Assembly (NCBI GenBank): GCA_032871835.1
Contig: CM065302.1
Coordinates: 5,889,094 to 5,953,093, forward strand
DNA from: Dipteronia dyeriana
Lineage: Eukaryota > Streptophyta > Magnoliopsida > Sapindales > Sapindaceae
Reading direction: 5' to 3'
Length of the DNA: 64,000 nt
The notes under the pieces were generated by a model. That model was not told the DNA's origin, ran no database searches, and saw only the letters and a list, made by a program, of their open reading frames with translations. How positions within the stretch are numbered: the first letter of the stretch is position 1; every line of letters begins with the position of its first letter. The position numbers and the translations under genes are program-made. Shown piece after piece: positions 32,612-43,779 of this stretch.

Positions 32612-33579
32612 TGTTGACGGTGATTTTTGGATTACGTAGGATTAATCACGTGTCTAACAAGTTAGTATAGATCGATAATTGAATAACGAATTAAAATAAG
32701 TAAAAAGTAGATAGAGCACCCCCAAAATGGGGAAACATCCACGGTTGCCAGTGGCGGCGAGAAGAATTCACAATGAATAGAATGATTACACACTCAATCT
32801 CTCCTTTTTTGGCATATCTCTCTCTTTCTCTTTCTGTGTATCTTTTCTATGTGTTGTTATCTCTTTACTTGTGTGTCTATTTCCCGTTTACTCCGTCCCT
32901 CTTTCACAATGAGATTATGGGTATATTTATATGTGTATAGAACCCTAATCTCTATTATACAAATAAGGAAATGTGATGGTGTTTAATTATGATTGGTTAC
33001 TTGTTGAAGTCATCTTTGACTTCTTTTCTGTTTCAAAGATCTTGTGTATTGAATTAGAATCTTTGTAGGATTCTAGTTGATGGTTCGTTTAGGACTTATT
33101 TCTTTATCAGTGTGTAGTCTTCTTGAAGAGCAGAGTTATTGTTTGATTTGGACTCGTTTTCTGTTTGGTGTTTATCATCTGGAAACTTTGAGTTCTTTCC
33201 TAAATAGAATTCTTTGATACTGGAGAGGAAATAGAGATATTTCCTTACTGGAGTATGACTCTAAATTCCTTGTTTTAGTCATCGTATTTGAGTCGTAGTT
33301 ACCTTTAATGTCTTCCACGCGTTGTTTAACTGACCAATCATCTAATCCCGACCAAACCTTTTATGTCCCGATCGGGTGGTCTTTACTCGATCAGGTTGTC
33401 TTTACCCGATCGGTTAGTTTTCTCGATCACCTTGGATAATCTTAACTAGATCTTGAGATCATCTATTAATCGCATTGGGTTGATCTTTCCTGGCTGAATT
33501 TTGTGACGTGACATATCTAATCACTGTACTTTCAGGTGATCATGCTGACTTGTCATACTATCAAAAAATCCCTATAATA
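32612..33579 (-). repeat. Tat-like gypsy 5' LTR
   Basis: 968 bp starting TGTTGACGG on the plus strand and ending TATAATA (TATAACA in the other copy). It is followed by TSD ATATT at 33580-33584. The primer site lies immediately left at 32592-32611. Confidence 0.85.
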
Positions 33580-33694
33580 ATATTTTTTAGGGTAAATCGT
33601 ATTTTAGTCTCTATAGTTTGCTTTAATTTGCATTTAGTCTATAGTTTTTTAGAACTGCAATTTTTAGTCTTTCTGTGATAAAATCCGTTAAAAG

Positions 33695-35784
33695 TAGGGC
33701 TGGCAATTCGGGTTCATGGGTCGGGTTGACCTCAACCCGACACCACCCGAATAGAATTAACCCTTAACCCGACACGACCCGTTTAATTAAACGGGTTAAC
33801 CGTCTGAAACCCAACACGACACGAATAAATAGACGGGTTAAACGGGTTGACCCGTGACACGTTTAATAATCTATCGAGTCTTACTGGGTCGGGTTTGACC
33901 CGTGTGACCCGTTTAACCCGAACCCATTTAACACATTTGCCTAACATTTAAAAATAAATCATATTAATCTATTACAAATACATCAAACCTTATTACCTTA
34001 TAAAGTAATAAGTTTTAATAATCCATTCCAATCAAATCTAATATAATATCGTTAAATAATGCAACAAATATAAAATTAAATACAGTCATTCCGAAAGACA
34101 AATATAGTTATCCACTTATCCATAGTCCTTACAAAGTTAAAAAAAAAATGAATCCATAAATAATCCATATTGTCATCCATAATCACAAATTGGTCCAAAT
34201 TGTTGTCCAAAGAAATTGATGGATCAGGATTGTTGTCCAAATAAATTGATTAGACCTGCTATTTGCCTCCACTGGCTCCATAGTGTCCTTGCCTTCCTCT
34301 TCCTCTCCCAAACTTGGAATAACGTCATTGTTTGAACTTAAATCCATAGATTTTGCTGCAAAACAACATATAAAATTATAAATGCAACACAATTCAAGAC
34401 TTACCAAGACTTACCAAGCCATAATTTTGTAAGTCTACAAAATTACTAAACTAATGTCCCAAAAAATTATTGTAAAAATTCATTAACCACCAATAGCAGC
34501 ACTGATTTAGACCGTGCTCTTGCAAATATTCGTGCAACAATTCCAGATTGAAACAACATTCAAACAACTGATTCTTGCAGGACTGTCTAAAAAAATCTAG
34601 ATTCAAAAGCAAAAAGAAATGCCATATTCAAACAGTCCAAACCCACAAACACAAAAACAATTCCAGATTCTAACAACATTCAAACAACTGAGACTCTTAC
34701 AAGACTGCCCCTAAAATTCTAGATTCAAAAACAAAAAGAAATACCATATTCAAACAGTCCAAACCCACAAACACAAACACAATTCCAGATTCAAACAACT
34801 GAGACTCTTGCAGAACTGCCTAAAAAAATCCAGATTCAAAAACAAAAAGAAATGTCATATTCAAACAGTCCAAACCCACAAACACAAAAACAATTCCAGA
34901 TTCAATCAACATTTGGATTCCGTTTCAAACCCTAAAACAATTCCATAAAAATATAAAATAAATGTCATATGGAATTACCGCTTGAAAATCTCAGTAGCCG
35001 GTGAGGGAGACGACAGCCTGTCAACAGGTGAGGGATGACGACCAACCAAGCAGTTCTGACTTCTGACGACGATGACCACGACGACCAAGATGATGGCGTA
35101 GGAGAGTAGGAGAGTCGGAGAGTGATAGAAGGCGACTGGCGATCTGTCGCCGTCGGAGAGTGATAGAAGGCCAGTGATAGATCGTCGTTGGAGGTGAGGG
35201 ACGATGACAGGTGAGCGATGACGACGACGACGACAGGTGAGGGACGACGACGACGACAACGACGACAGGTGAGGGACGACGACGATGACAACGATGACAA
35301 CGATGACGACGATGACGACGATGACAGTTAAGGGACGATGACGACGGACGTGGGAGACGATGACAGGTGACCACGACGTAGGAGAGTGAGCGACTGAGAC
35401 TCTAACTCTCTGAGGGTGAGCGACTGAGACTCTCAGGGTGAGCGATTGAAAGTGTTAGGCAGCTAGGGTGAGGGGCTGAGGGCAATGACTTAATGAGCAA
35501 TTGATAGGGTTAGGGTTTCTGTTAAAAGAATGTTTATATAGTATGTTAAAATTTATTTTTAACCCCTATAATAATAATAATTAAAAATCTATCCGTAAAA
35601 CTATTCGGGTTAAACGGGTCACCCATGAACCCGTGTATCCAAATCCGACACGACCCGTATAATAAACGGGTTAAACGGGTTGACGCGATTACAACCCGAA
35701 CCCGTTTCGAATCCAACCCAACCCGTTTATTGACCTCGGGTTAGTGTCGGGTTGGCGGGTTACGGGTCAATTTTGCCAGCTCTA
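33695..35784. mobile_element. non-autonomous hAT element
   Basis: Ends TAGGGCTGGCAA and (inverted) TAGAGCTGGCAA, one mismatch in 12. A perfect 8-bp TSD GTTAAAAG lies at 33687-33694 and 35785-35792. Subterminal CGGGTT/ACCCG repeats fill 33710-33925 and 35600-35765. The 2,090-bp interior has no hAT transposase. It has 120-bp tandem repeats (34540-34905) and a GAC/GAT trinucleotide region (35180-35380) whose Ser/Arg-rich open frames are not genes. Confidence 0.92.
34540..34905. repeat. tandem repeat of about 111-122 bp inside the hAT element
   Basis: Three full units start at about 34540, 34659 and 34781, and a partial one at 34892, each beginning AATTCCAGATTC and containing CATATTCAAACAGTCCAAAC. 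Confidence 0.85.
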
Positions 35785-37232
35785 GTTAAAAGGATGGATT
35801 CTGACACATTAGGTGTGTTAGATAACGTAAATGCCCCTTATGTGCGTTGATCCTACTGAAAAGACTGTTTTACCCTTAGATTAAATTGTTGAAATTATAA
35901 TTTTACTCTCTAAGATTTTCACTAAATAAAAAATATATTTAAAAAAATTGAAAAAAAAATATTTATTAAAAGAAGATGGATCTCCACCGTCCATCTTTAA
36001 GATGGATGGTGGAGATTTATTTATTTATTTTTTATTTCATTTTATTACAAAAACAAATAAAATTAAAAACAATTTTTTTTTTAAAAAAATCTGTTTATCT
36101 TAAACAAAAAATACAAACCTAGAATCTCTACACAAAACACAAACCCATATTCCATACACCAAAAACACAACCAAACTCAAAATCCAAACCCACGCCCCAA
36201 TGTTCCCTCTTCTCTCTCATTCTTTTTCTTTCCTAACTCAGAATCATCCTTCAGTCATCCACAATCATCACCAAACCAAACCCAGATCATCTCCCTCAAT
36301 ATCATCTATCTCAATCCACCATCCGCCATCATCGCTCTTCTACCATCGACCATCCCCTTCACCACCAAATTAAATTCAACAAACAAGAAGAATAAATCAA
36401 ATCAACAACAAAAAAAACCACAAATCTCATTCATTAATCCATATTTTCTGTTAAAACAAAAAATAAAATTATGGAAATGCCGTGCTTAAACCCAAACCTT
36501 TTTCGAAACACCCACCAAAAATATCCATAAATAATCTTCCTAGTTCTAGCAACCAAAAGGAAAAAAAATCAAACCTTGAAACTTAAATCAAACCCAACAA
36601 CCAAAATCAAAATTAAACCCCGAATAACCTCAAACCAATCGAACCAAACCACCCACACCCATACCCACACTGAATTGACAGAAGAAGAAGACCCATACCC
36701 AAACCTAATCGACAGAAGAAAAAGAAGAAGAAGAAGAGATCGATGATTGACAAAGATCGAGGATGATTAAAGAAGAAGAAGAAAAAGAAAAAGAAAAAGA
36801 ATAAGAATAAGTGATCGATGATGAACATATGAGAGAGAGATGATATATCATGAGAGGAGAGAGAGAAATAGATAAGAGATCATAATTTTATTTCGTTTTT
36901 TCATTTTTCATTTTTTCATTTTTATTATTTACTGATTTTGCTTTATAATTTTTTATTGATTTTTTTTCGTTTTATTTTTTAATATATTTATATGTTTTTT
37001 AAAATTAATTTATAAATTACTATTATACCCTTTGATTATATAAGATTCTAGAACATCTTATGTCATTTTAGCTTTTTACCCCCGTTGACTTGACAGAACC
37101 CTAACAAAATTGGACGGTAGGGACTTAAATACATATTGTCAGAGAAAAGATGGGCTAAAAATTACAATTCTAAAAAATCGTGGACTAAACACATATTAAG
37201 ACAAATTACAAGGACTAAAATACGATTTACCT

Positions 37233-38860
37233 TATTTTTTATATCACTTCATCATTAATATTTGATATCTATATCCTTTTTATATTTTCAATTAAATTCA
37301 ACTAATATATAATAAATTTTACTTTATAAATTTTATCATCATAAAAATTATACTGTTTGCAATGTCTCATCCATATATTTAAAATGAGACTAATATTGAA
37401 TATTTAATAATAACATATTAATAATTTGGAATGTTATTCAATTGATTTTCTTATCCACCCAAAAATAATACTTCTGAAACTAGTGCATTTAAAAAGTTAT
37501 TATTTCTAATTTGAAAATAATAGATGGTAATTAGATTTGTTGGTAGGGGGGATTTGAGTACTTTCATTAAAATAATATAAACATATTTTTAATTGAAGAG
37601 TCTGTTGGATGAACTCTTCTTTTTCACTCCTCAAGTTGCCACATAAATAAACAAATAGACATTTAAAGAGTAAAACTAGAGGAGTCTTTCGATGATGCCA
37701 TAATAAGTTTTCTCTATCAACCATGAATTATTAATATTAAGATGATGAGTTCTACTTTCCGGCCTTTCCAACAATAATGTTAAAAATGTGGCTTTAATAA
37801 AGACACATCATACTAGGAGTGTGTTTGGTATGACTTTTTGAATAGAACTTCTAGAGTATATCATTTTGTATTAGAGCTTCTAACAATAAAGACTTTTGGT
37901 TGTATAAGTTACAAAAAAAATGTTGATGATGTATTTTTAAGAATAGCTTTTGGTTGTGTAAATTACAAAAAAAAAATGATGTTGACAATATATAATGAAA
38001 GAGTTGTATGGTGAAATATTTAAAATTTATAAAGGGTAATAGAGATAATTTATATATTTAAAAAAAGCTCAAAAAAGTTTGTAGAGAAACTCAATTTTTG
38101 GGATTCTCCTGATCGATATAAAATAACTTTTATAAAGGACAATTAAGACATTTCCATAAATTTAAAAAAACGGTTTTTAGTTTTGTCAAAAAAAAAAAAA
38201 TCAAAACAACTTTTGGTCATTTCAAAAGTTATACCAACATACATTAGGTAGTTACTTTTATTGGCTACTAATAATTTATTTTATTGAAGTTGAAAAAGAA
38301 ATACAAATTATTATAAAACTATTTATAATTGAAGAATTTTTGAAAGGACTCTTCTTCTTTTTCACTCTTCAAATTGTCACGTATCTAAACAAATAAACAT
38401 TTAAAAATTAAAAATAAAAGATTTTTTGGTGATTGAATTATTGAATATTAATTTGATGAGTTCTACTTTCCAGCTGTCCACCAATAATGTTCAAAAAGTG
38501 GCTCTAATAAAAACACGGAGCATACTAGATAAAGTTACTTTTGTTGGCCGCTAATAATTTATTTTTTAAAGTTGAAAAAAATACGAATTAATATATACAT
38601 ATTTTTATTTGAAGAATCTTTTAAAATAATTCTTCCTTTTTACTTCTCAATTAATTTGATGAGTTCTATTTTCCAGCTGTCCACCAATAATGTTCAAAAA
38701 GTGGCTCTAATAAAGACAAGGAGCATACTAGGTAAAGTTACTTTTGTTGGCCACTAATAATTTCTTTTTTAAAGTTGAAAAAAATATGAATTAATATATA
38801 CATATTTTTATTTAAAGAATCTTTTAAAATAATTATTCTTTTTTGACTTCTCATATTACC
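37233..38860 (+). repeat. old repeat, copy A, right part, with short internal repeats
   Basis: 37233-37720 aligns with 39010-39321 plus 59919-60140 (for example AAAATGAGACTAATATTGAA and TAATAACATATTAATAATTT). 37740-38860 contains four copies of a GAGTTCTACTTTCCAGCTGT block followed by CCACCAATAATG. The last two form a 203-bp direct tandem duplication (38458-38660, 38661-38860). No genes. Confidence 0.6.
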
Positions 38861-39321
38861 GTTATCTTTCAAATATTCTTCAAATGAGATATCGGTTAAA
38901 ATTAAACGAGTCACATCAATATATTTGATTTCAGTCAAGTTTTTAAATGAGATTCTTTAAATAAAATTTTATATCTCTCTTCGATATTAAAAAACAATTT
39001 CTCCCTTTTTAATTATTATTATATTATTTTTTATATTACATTATCATTAATAGTTGATTTTTATATCTTTTTTATATTTTTAATTAAATTCAATTATTAT
39101 ATAACAAGTTTTAATTTATAAATTTTATCATTATAAAAATTATACCATTAAAAAGGTTTAATTCAAATATTTAAAATGAGATTAATATTAAATATTTAAT
39201 AATAACATATTAATAATTTGAAATGTCAATCAAGTGATTTTCTTATTAAAAAAAATAATACTAGTTTGATTCATTTCACATGAATGAAACTAGTGTGTTT
39301 AAAAAGTTATTATTTCTAATT
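38861..39321 (+). repeat. old repeat, copy B, left part (interrupted)
   Basis: It is paralogous to 16650-16791 joined to 37233-37525. It is interrupted after ATTTCTAATT by the MULE-type element 39322-59918 and resumes at 59919 with ATTTTTAATTTGAAAATAAT. Copy A at 37505-37525 shows the uninterrupted form of this junction. Confidence 0.65.
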
Positions 39322-39560
39322 GGAGTAATATCACTAAGATCCTTACTTTTTGATGAAATGTCACCAATTTAAAGGTCTTTATCATATTAGTAACTTTAAT
39401 CCCTTGTTTTTTAAAAAATATATCACTTTAATCCTTTCGTTAGTCAAACTTAACAGAATCAGGGTTACTTTTATCTTTCGCAAAATAGCAGTTAAATTTA
39501 AAAATAAAAAATAATTAAAAAAAAAAAGAAATCAATGCAGATGGAGATCATGGGATCTCA

Positions 39561-39788
39561 CTACTCGCTCGGATAGACCAATCTCCATTGGCGATAGAAC
39601 TGGACAACGCTTCTCAAAGCCACAATAGAAAAAACAAAGTGCAAGGTAGAAGGCGATGTTTCATCATATAGATGACAAAACATACAACTGACGAATTGTT
39701 GGTGGAATAGAAATCGGCTTTGAAGAACTGTTGGTAGACCCAAGTAAGTCTGGGAATGCAAGACAGATATGATTTTCAAAGTAATCAA
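39561..39788 (-). other. possible relic of a LINE zinc-binding region
   Basis: The minus strand reads a CMFCHLYDETSP segment, then (after a frame change) LALCFFYCGF, similar in spacing to the Cys/His zinc-binding region after plant LINE reverse transcriptases (C-X2-C...H...C). Only about 60 residues, no flanking RT. Could be chance. Confidence 0.2.
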
Positions 39789-39847
39789 GTTTTGATAAAA
39801 ATATTATGACAAGCATAAACCCAATTAGTCGCTCTACTTTTGAGTAG

Positions 39848-40010
39848 TGTTTTTTTTTGTTGAACGGTAATAATTACGAAATTTTATTCAAAAAATAAAC
39901 CAAAAACAAAAAACATAGATGAGCCAGACACAGAACCAAAAGAGAGGCCAAAACAAACCAAGAAAAATAAAAACAGAGCAGAGCCACAAGAAACAGAGGA
40001 GATTTTCAGT
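39848..40010 (-). mobile_element. possible truncated LINE 3' end
   Basis: The minus strand reads GTTTTTGGTTTATTTTTTGA, then ATAAAATTTCGTAATTATTA and CCGTTCAACAAAAAAAAA. This resembles the 3' ends of plant L1-like LINEs with a short poly(A) tail. No target duplication or coding part seen. Confidence 0.4.
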
Positions 40011-40344
40011 ATCTATTAATCTATTATTATAACATTGGAATAGATTTAATGTGTCCATCAAGATTCGAAAGTTGTCCGGTATATGTTTTTTTTTAATATA
40101 TTAAAAAGTTATCTGAATAGTAGAAATTATAAGATATGTCATCTTTTTTATTGTCTTTTGTGATGATGTCACCAGTTTAATAAGTTTAAAAGACACATAT
40201 TATTGTGAACTATCGAAGTTGTCCCTAAAATTTTATTTGTAAAAGGCAAGTTTATGAACTCCTCTGTATCTCTCAAAAAAAGTTGTCTGAAAACTTGTAT
40301 CTCTTTCCAAAAAAGTTGTCTCGTTTCAGAATCTGCACAAGAAG

Positions 40345-40808
40345 GTAACTAATATTTATGATTTCGTGTATTATTTTTTCTGTTTTCATGCATTTCTGAT
40401 TTTTTGCATGCATTTATGTGTTTTAAGAATATGTATGAATATTTAATAGATCCGAGTATTTTTCATGTGTGACCGAGAATATTTAAAGAAGAATCGAGCA
40501 TATTTGTTATTGGACCGAGGTTTTATAAATTTTGAAAAAAAGCTCGATTATGTGGAAAAAATACTCGATAATTTGAAGAATATTCTCGATCCCTTGAAAA
40601 AGTTATCGATCACTTGAAAATGTCTCGATTCATTTGGAAAAAGATCGGTCCCTTACAATAAGTTCTCGATCCATTTTCAAAAAGCTCGATCCCTTTGATA
40701 ATGTTCTCGATCTCTTACACTTAATAAGTATTTTTAATTCTTAATAATTGTAAACTTAATTTAATTTTTTAATTTGTTAATAATGGTTTGTGATGATGAT
40801 TTTCACAG
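40345..40808 (+). other. MURA 5' UTR intron with CTCGAT array (copy 2)
   Basis: Donor CACAAGAAG|GTAACT, acceptor TTTTCACAG|GACAATGG. The array at 40452-40715 has about 13 loose units. The first few read in the ATCGAG/ACCGAG direction (40452-40535) and the rest in the CTCGAT direction, so orientation flips within the array. Confidence 0.75.
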
Positions 40809-40812
40809 GACA

Positions 40813-43562
40813 ATGGATCGGGTGAGAATAGTCATATCTTACAACGGTCGATGAGAGCAATTATCTGATGGAAGTCAGAGGTTTTTCGGTTTAGATAACC
40901 AAGGAATGTATGTGTCAAAGAATATGACTTACGAAGAGCTGGTGTCGATCGTGGAAACCGTTGTGAACAAATACATTGCTGATCTACAATCTATATCAAT
41001 CGTCCCCGGGACAACATGTCACACATTTATAAGAAACGACGATGATGTTTTGTTTATGCTAGGGGAAGATAGGGTGATCCCTCAAGTATGTGTTAGTCTA
41101 ATTGAGAGGGCAACAACAAATGTGATAGTTGAAGATACCCCTGGTCGTGGAAACACCCAACAATTTCGATCGTCAGGCGGAAGCAACCAATTATTCACAG
41201 AAAGAAGTAGGAACGAATAGCAGCAAAACTTGTGTGGTGTCCCACCGGAAGTAGCCGACCATGGTTATATAGCTGGACCTCAATTGGACAAGTTCTTTGG
41301 TTTTCAAATTGAAATGAATGTTGGGCAGTACAACCACCAATACAATGAGATGTATAATGACATGAATAATGAGCAGAACAATGAACCGAATTTTGGGCCA
41401 ATTCATGAAGTGGCTAATGGGGCAAATTTACATCCGGTAAATAATGTAGCGAACAATGAGAAAGATGAAGAGTCTGTCCAAACAAAAGACGTGCAAGACC
41501 ATGTGTAGTAGATATAGCTGAGACCTTTGAGGTCCAGCCTAATGTAACTAAAGCTGATTCTGACAATGTCATAATGTGAGTATTTCCAGGAGCAGAATCG
41601 TACTCTTTTGGTATGGGTGGAAGAAAGAACTTGGTAGAAGATGAACCTCCAAGCATGATGTATAAAGGGTAATTTTTTCCTAGTAAAAAGGATTTGAAGA
41701 GATTGGTTGGGCATTTTGCAATGCGGCACAACTTCGAGTGGAAGGTGACAAGGTCGAACAAGATAACGTTACATCTGGTTTGTTTGATGGACAACTGTAC
41801 GTGGAAGTTAAGAGCAGTGAGGAGAGATGAAGCGACATACTTTCAAGTAAGAAGTTTTATCAACGAACACACTTGTCCGTTAGAGGAGATTCACCGCCGT
41901 CATCGACAAGCTAGTGCAGTCATAATTGGAGAATTGGTTGCACCTATATTGCAACAACATGATGGTCGACTAATGCGTCTGAAGGACATAATCGCCGACA
42001 TGAAAACAATGTATGGCATTCAAATCATGTATAGTAAGGCATATCAAGCTCTCGATTATGCGTTGTCACTGACCTATGGAACGCATGAAGAAACCTTCCA
42101 ACTACTTCCATCATTCGGTTACGTGTTGAAAGAAAAAAATCTCAGAACAGTCACTGACTTACAGTGCGACGAAGATGGTAAATTCCTCTATTTTTCCATG
42201 TCATTGGGTGCCTCACTTAGAGGATTCTGGAGGAGTCCGCGTCCAGTTATTGTCGTTAATGGTACCCATTTAAAAGGAAGATTTGGGGGTACAATGTTTG
42301 TTGCAACTGCACAAGATGGGAATGAACAGGTTTATCCCATTGCTTTTGGCTACGGTGACTCAGAGAACAACCTATCATGAGAGTGGTTTTTGGATTGCTT
42401 GAAATGTGCTCTTGGCCATATAGATGATTTGGTATTTATTTCTGATCGTCATGCAAGCTTTGAAGTAGGGATTTCTAAAGTGTTTCCTTATGCCACCCAT
42501 ACCATATGTTGATGGTACTTTTTTGAAAATATTAAAAAGCGATATCACAGAAAGGATGTTGTCACAATAATGGACAAAGCAGCCCGAGCGTACACCGAGT
42601 TGGAATATAACCGGTACATGGAAGAGTTATGAAACTTGCACTTGAATGTATATGATTATGTAAATGATATCGGTCCACACAAGTGGTCCCGTGTACACTG
42701 CCCCTACAGGAGATACAGGGTGATGACAACAAATGTTGGAGAATATATAAACTCATGCCTTAAATTTACACGGCAACTGCCTATGTTGACTCTAGCAGAA
42801 TTTATTAGGAATATGCTACAACGTTGGTTTCATGATAGTCATAGCGCTGCATAGTCCATGCGTCATCAGTTGACCGACGAAACACATCTTGTGATCCTGA
42901 AACACATCTTGTGATCCTAAAACACATGGAGAAGTGCAATTTTATAACCGTAAATCCAGTTGACTGGAACATATTCACTGTGAAGCGGTCTGGAAAACAG
43001 TGGAACAGTTGACTTAGCCCGAAAAACCTGCACATGCAACAAATTCCAAATGGACCAGCTGTCATGTTCTCACGTGCTCGCTACCATAAGGTACATCATA
43101 GGTTTTCATATACGATTAATATTACTGCAATGTGAATATCATTGTTTTCATTGTTTTTACAAATATCGAAACATGGATTTCACTTCCCTGTGTGCGGACT
43201 TCTACAAGAGACAGACACTTATTGACTCGTACTCGGTTCCTATTATACCGGTTGGATATCCTTCCACTAGGGTTGTGCCATCTGACATCGTTGAGATGGT
43301 GGTTTTGAATCCAATCTCCATGAGACAAGCAGACAGCCCGAGGGCGGGTCGACATATATCGTCTCCGGAGAGGACAACTACACAAAACTGTAGAAGATGT
43401 GAACAACCAGGGCATAATTCCAAGAGATGTTCTAACCCAGCTTTAATTAATGAAGATCCGAGTAGAGTTGTTCTTGAGGAATACATATGCAAGTGTAGCA
43501 TCTGTTATACAGTTGGCCACAACATATAGACGTGCCTTACCAGGGACTCCACTGTGGAATGA
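40813..43562 (+). pseudogene. mudrA-like: MURA transposase of ULP-MULE copy 2, heavily mutated
   Basis: Colinear with copy 1. TGA at 40852-40854 replaces Trp14. Stops and shifts break the acidic linker (41218, 41506). The DDE domain is readable at 41694-42380 and beyond. The first catalytic Asp is Asn (VIVVNGTHLKG, 42258-42260), the second Asp (ISDRHASFE) and the Glu (NVGEYINSC) are kept. TGA at 42378-42380 again replaces a Trp. A 20-bp tandem duplication sits at 42881-42920. SWIM residues CTCNKF...CSH survive near 43030-43070, and knuckles CRRCEQPGHNSKRC and CKCSICYTVGHN near 43390-43530. Inactive. Confidence 0.9.
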
Positions 43563-43779
43563 TTTTAGGTGTTATGATGATAACATTGTGAAATTTTGTA
43601 CTCTTATGACTTGTTCAATAACTGAATTTCATTTTTAATTCAATAGGATTTCCAATTAGTGTAACACTTGTGATTTATGATAGTTGAAAAGGAAACAAAA
43701 ATTAAAATAAAATTTTATTTCAACATAAACAATTTTATATAAAAAAATGGTACATATACAGAAGAAATACTACATAAAA
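43563..43779. other. convergent 3' spacer of ULP-MULE copy 2
   Basis: AT-rich, no gene. Corresponds to 9094-9275 of copy 1. Confidence 0.5.

Larger units (their letters stand above)
16792..33579 (-). mobile_element. Tat-like Ty3/gypsy element, gag-only, carrying two inserted elements
   Basis: Two direct LTRs (16792-17777 and 32612-33579) flank the element, with a TSD of ATATT at 16787-16791 and 33580-33584. The orientation is minus: primer site next to the right LTR (GCTGGCGCTAGAAGAAGGGG, minus strand, about 32592-32611), gag at 32421-28327, polypurine tract AGATTTGAGGAGGTG beside the left LTR (17779-17793). After removing the Athila-like insertion (18656-28321) the remaining internal DNA is gag plus about 870 bp of non-coding repeats. 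No protease, RT or integrase is present, so the copy is non-autonomous. Confidence 0.85.
33590..37232. mobile_element. non-autonomous Mutator-like element with nested hAT
   Basis: The terminal inverted repeats start GGGTAAATCGTATTTTAGTC (33590) and AGGTAAATCGTATTTTAGTC (37232, inverted) and remain alignable for about 90 bp. A perfect 9-bp TSD TATTTTTTA flanks it (33581-33589, 37233-37241), the Mutator signature. Without the hAT insertion it is about 1.55 kb and holds no transposase. The interior is A-rich with GAAGAAGAA tracts (36690-36800) and a strong hairpin at 35973-36011. Confidence 0.85.

Noticed and set aside
34965..35374. Ser/Arg/His-rich open frames near the right end of the hAT element
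   Set aside because: Produced by a GAC/GAT trinucleotide stretch, with overlapping frames of equal quality and no hAT transposase motif.
36613..36828. 71-residue Phe-rich open frame
   Set aside because: Antisense of a GAAGAAGAA tract inside a non-autonomous MULE.
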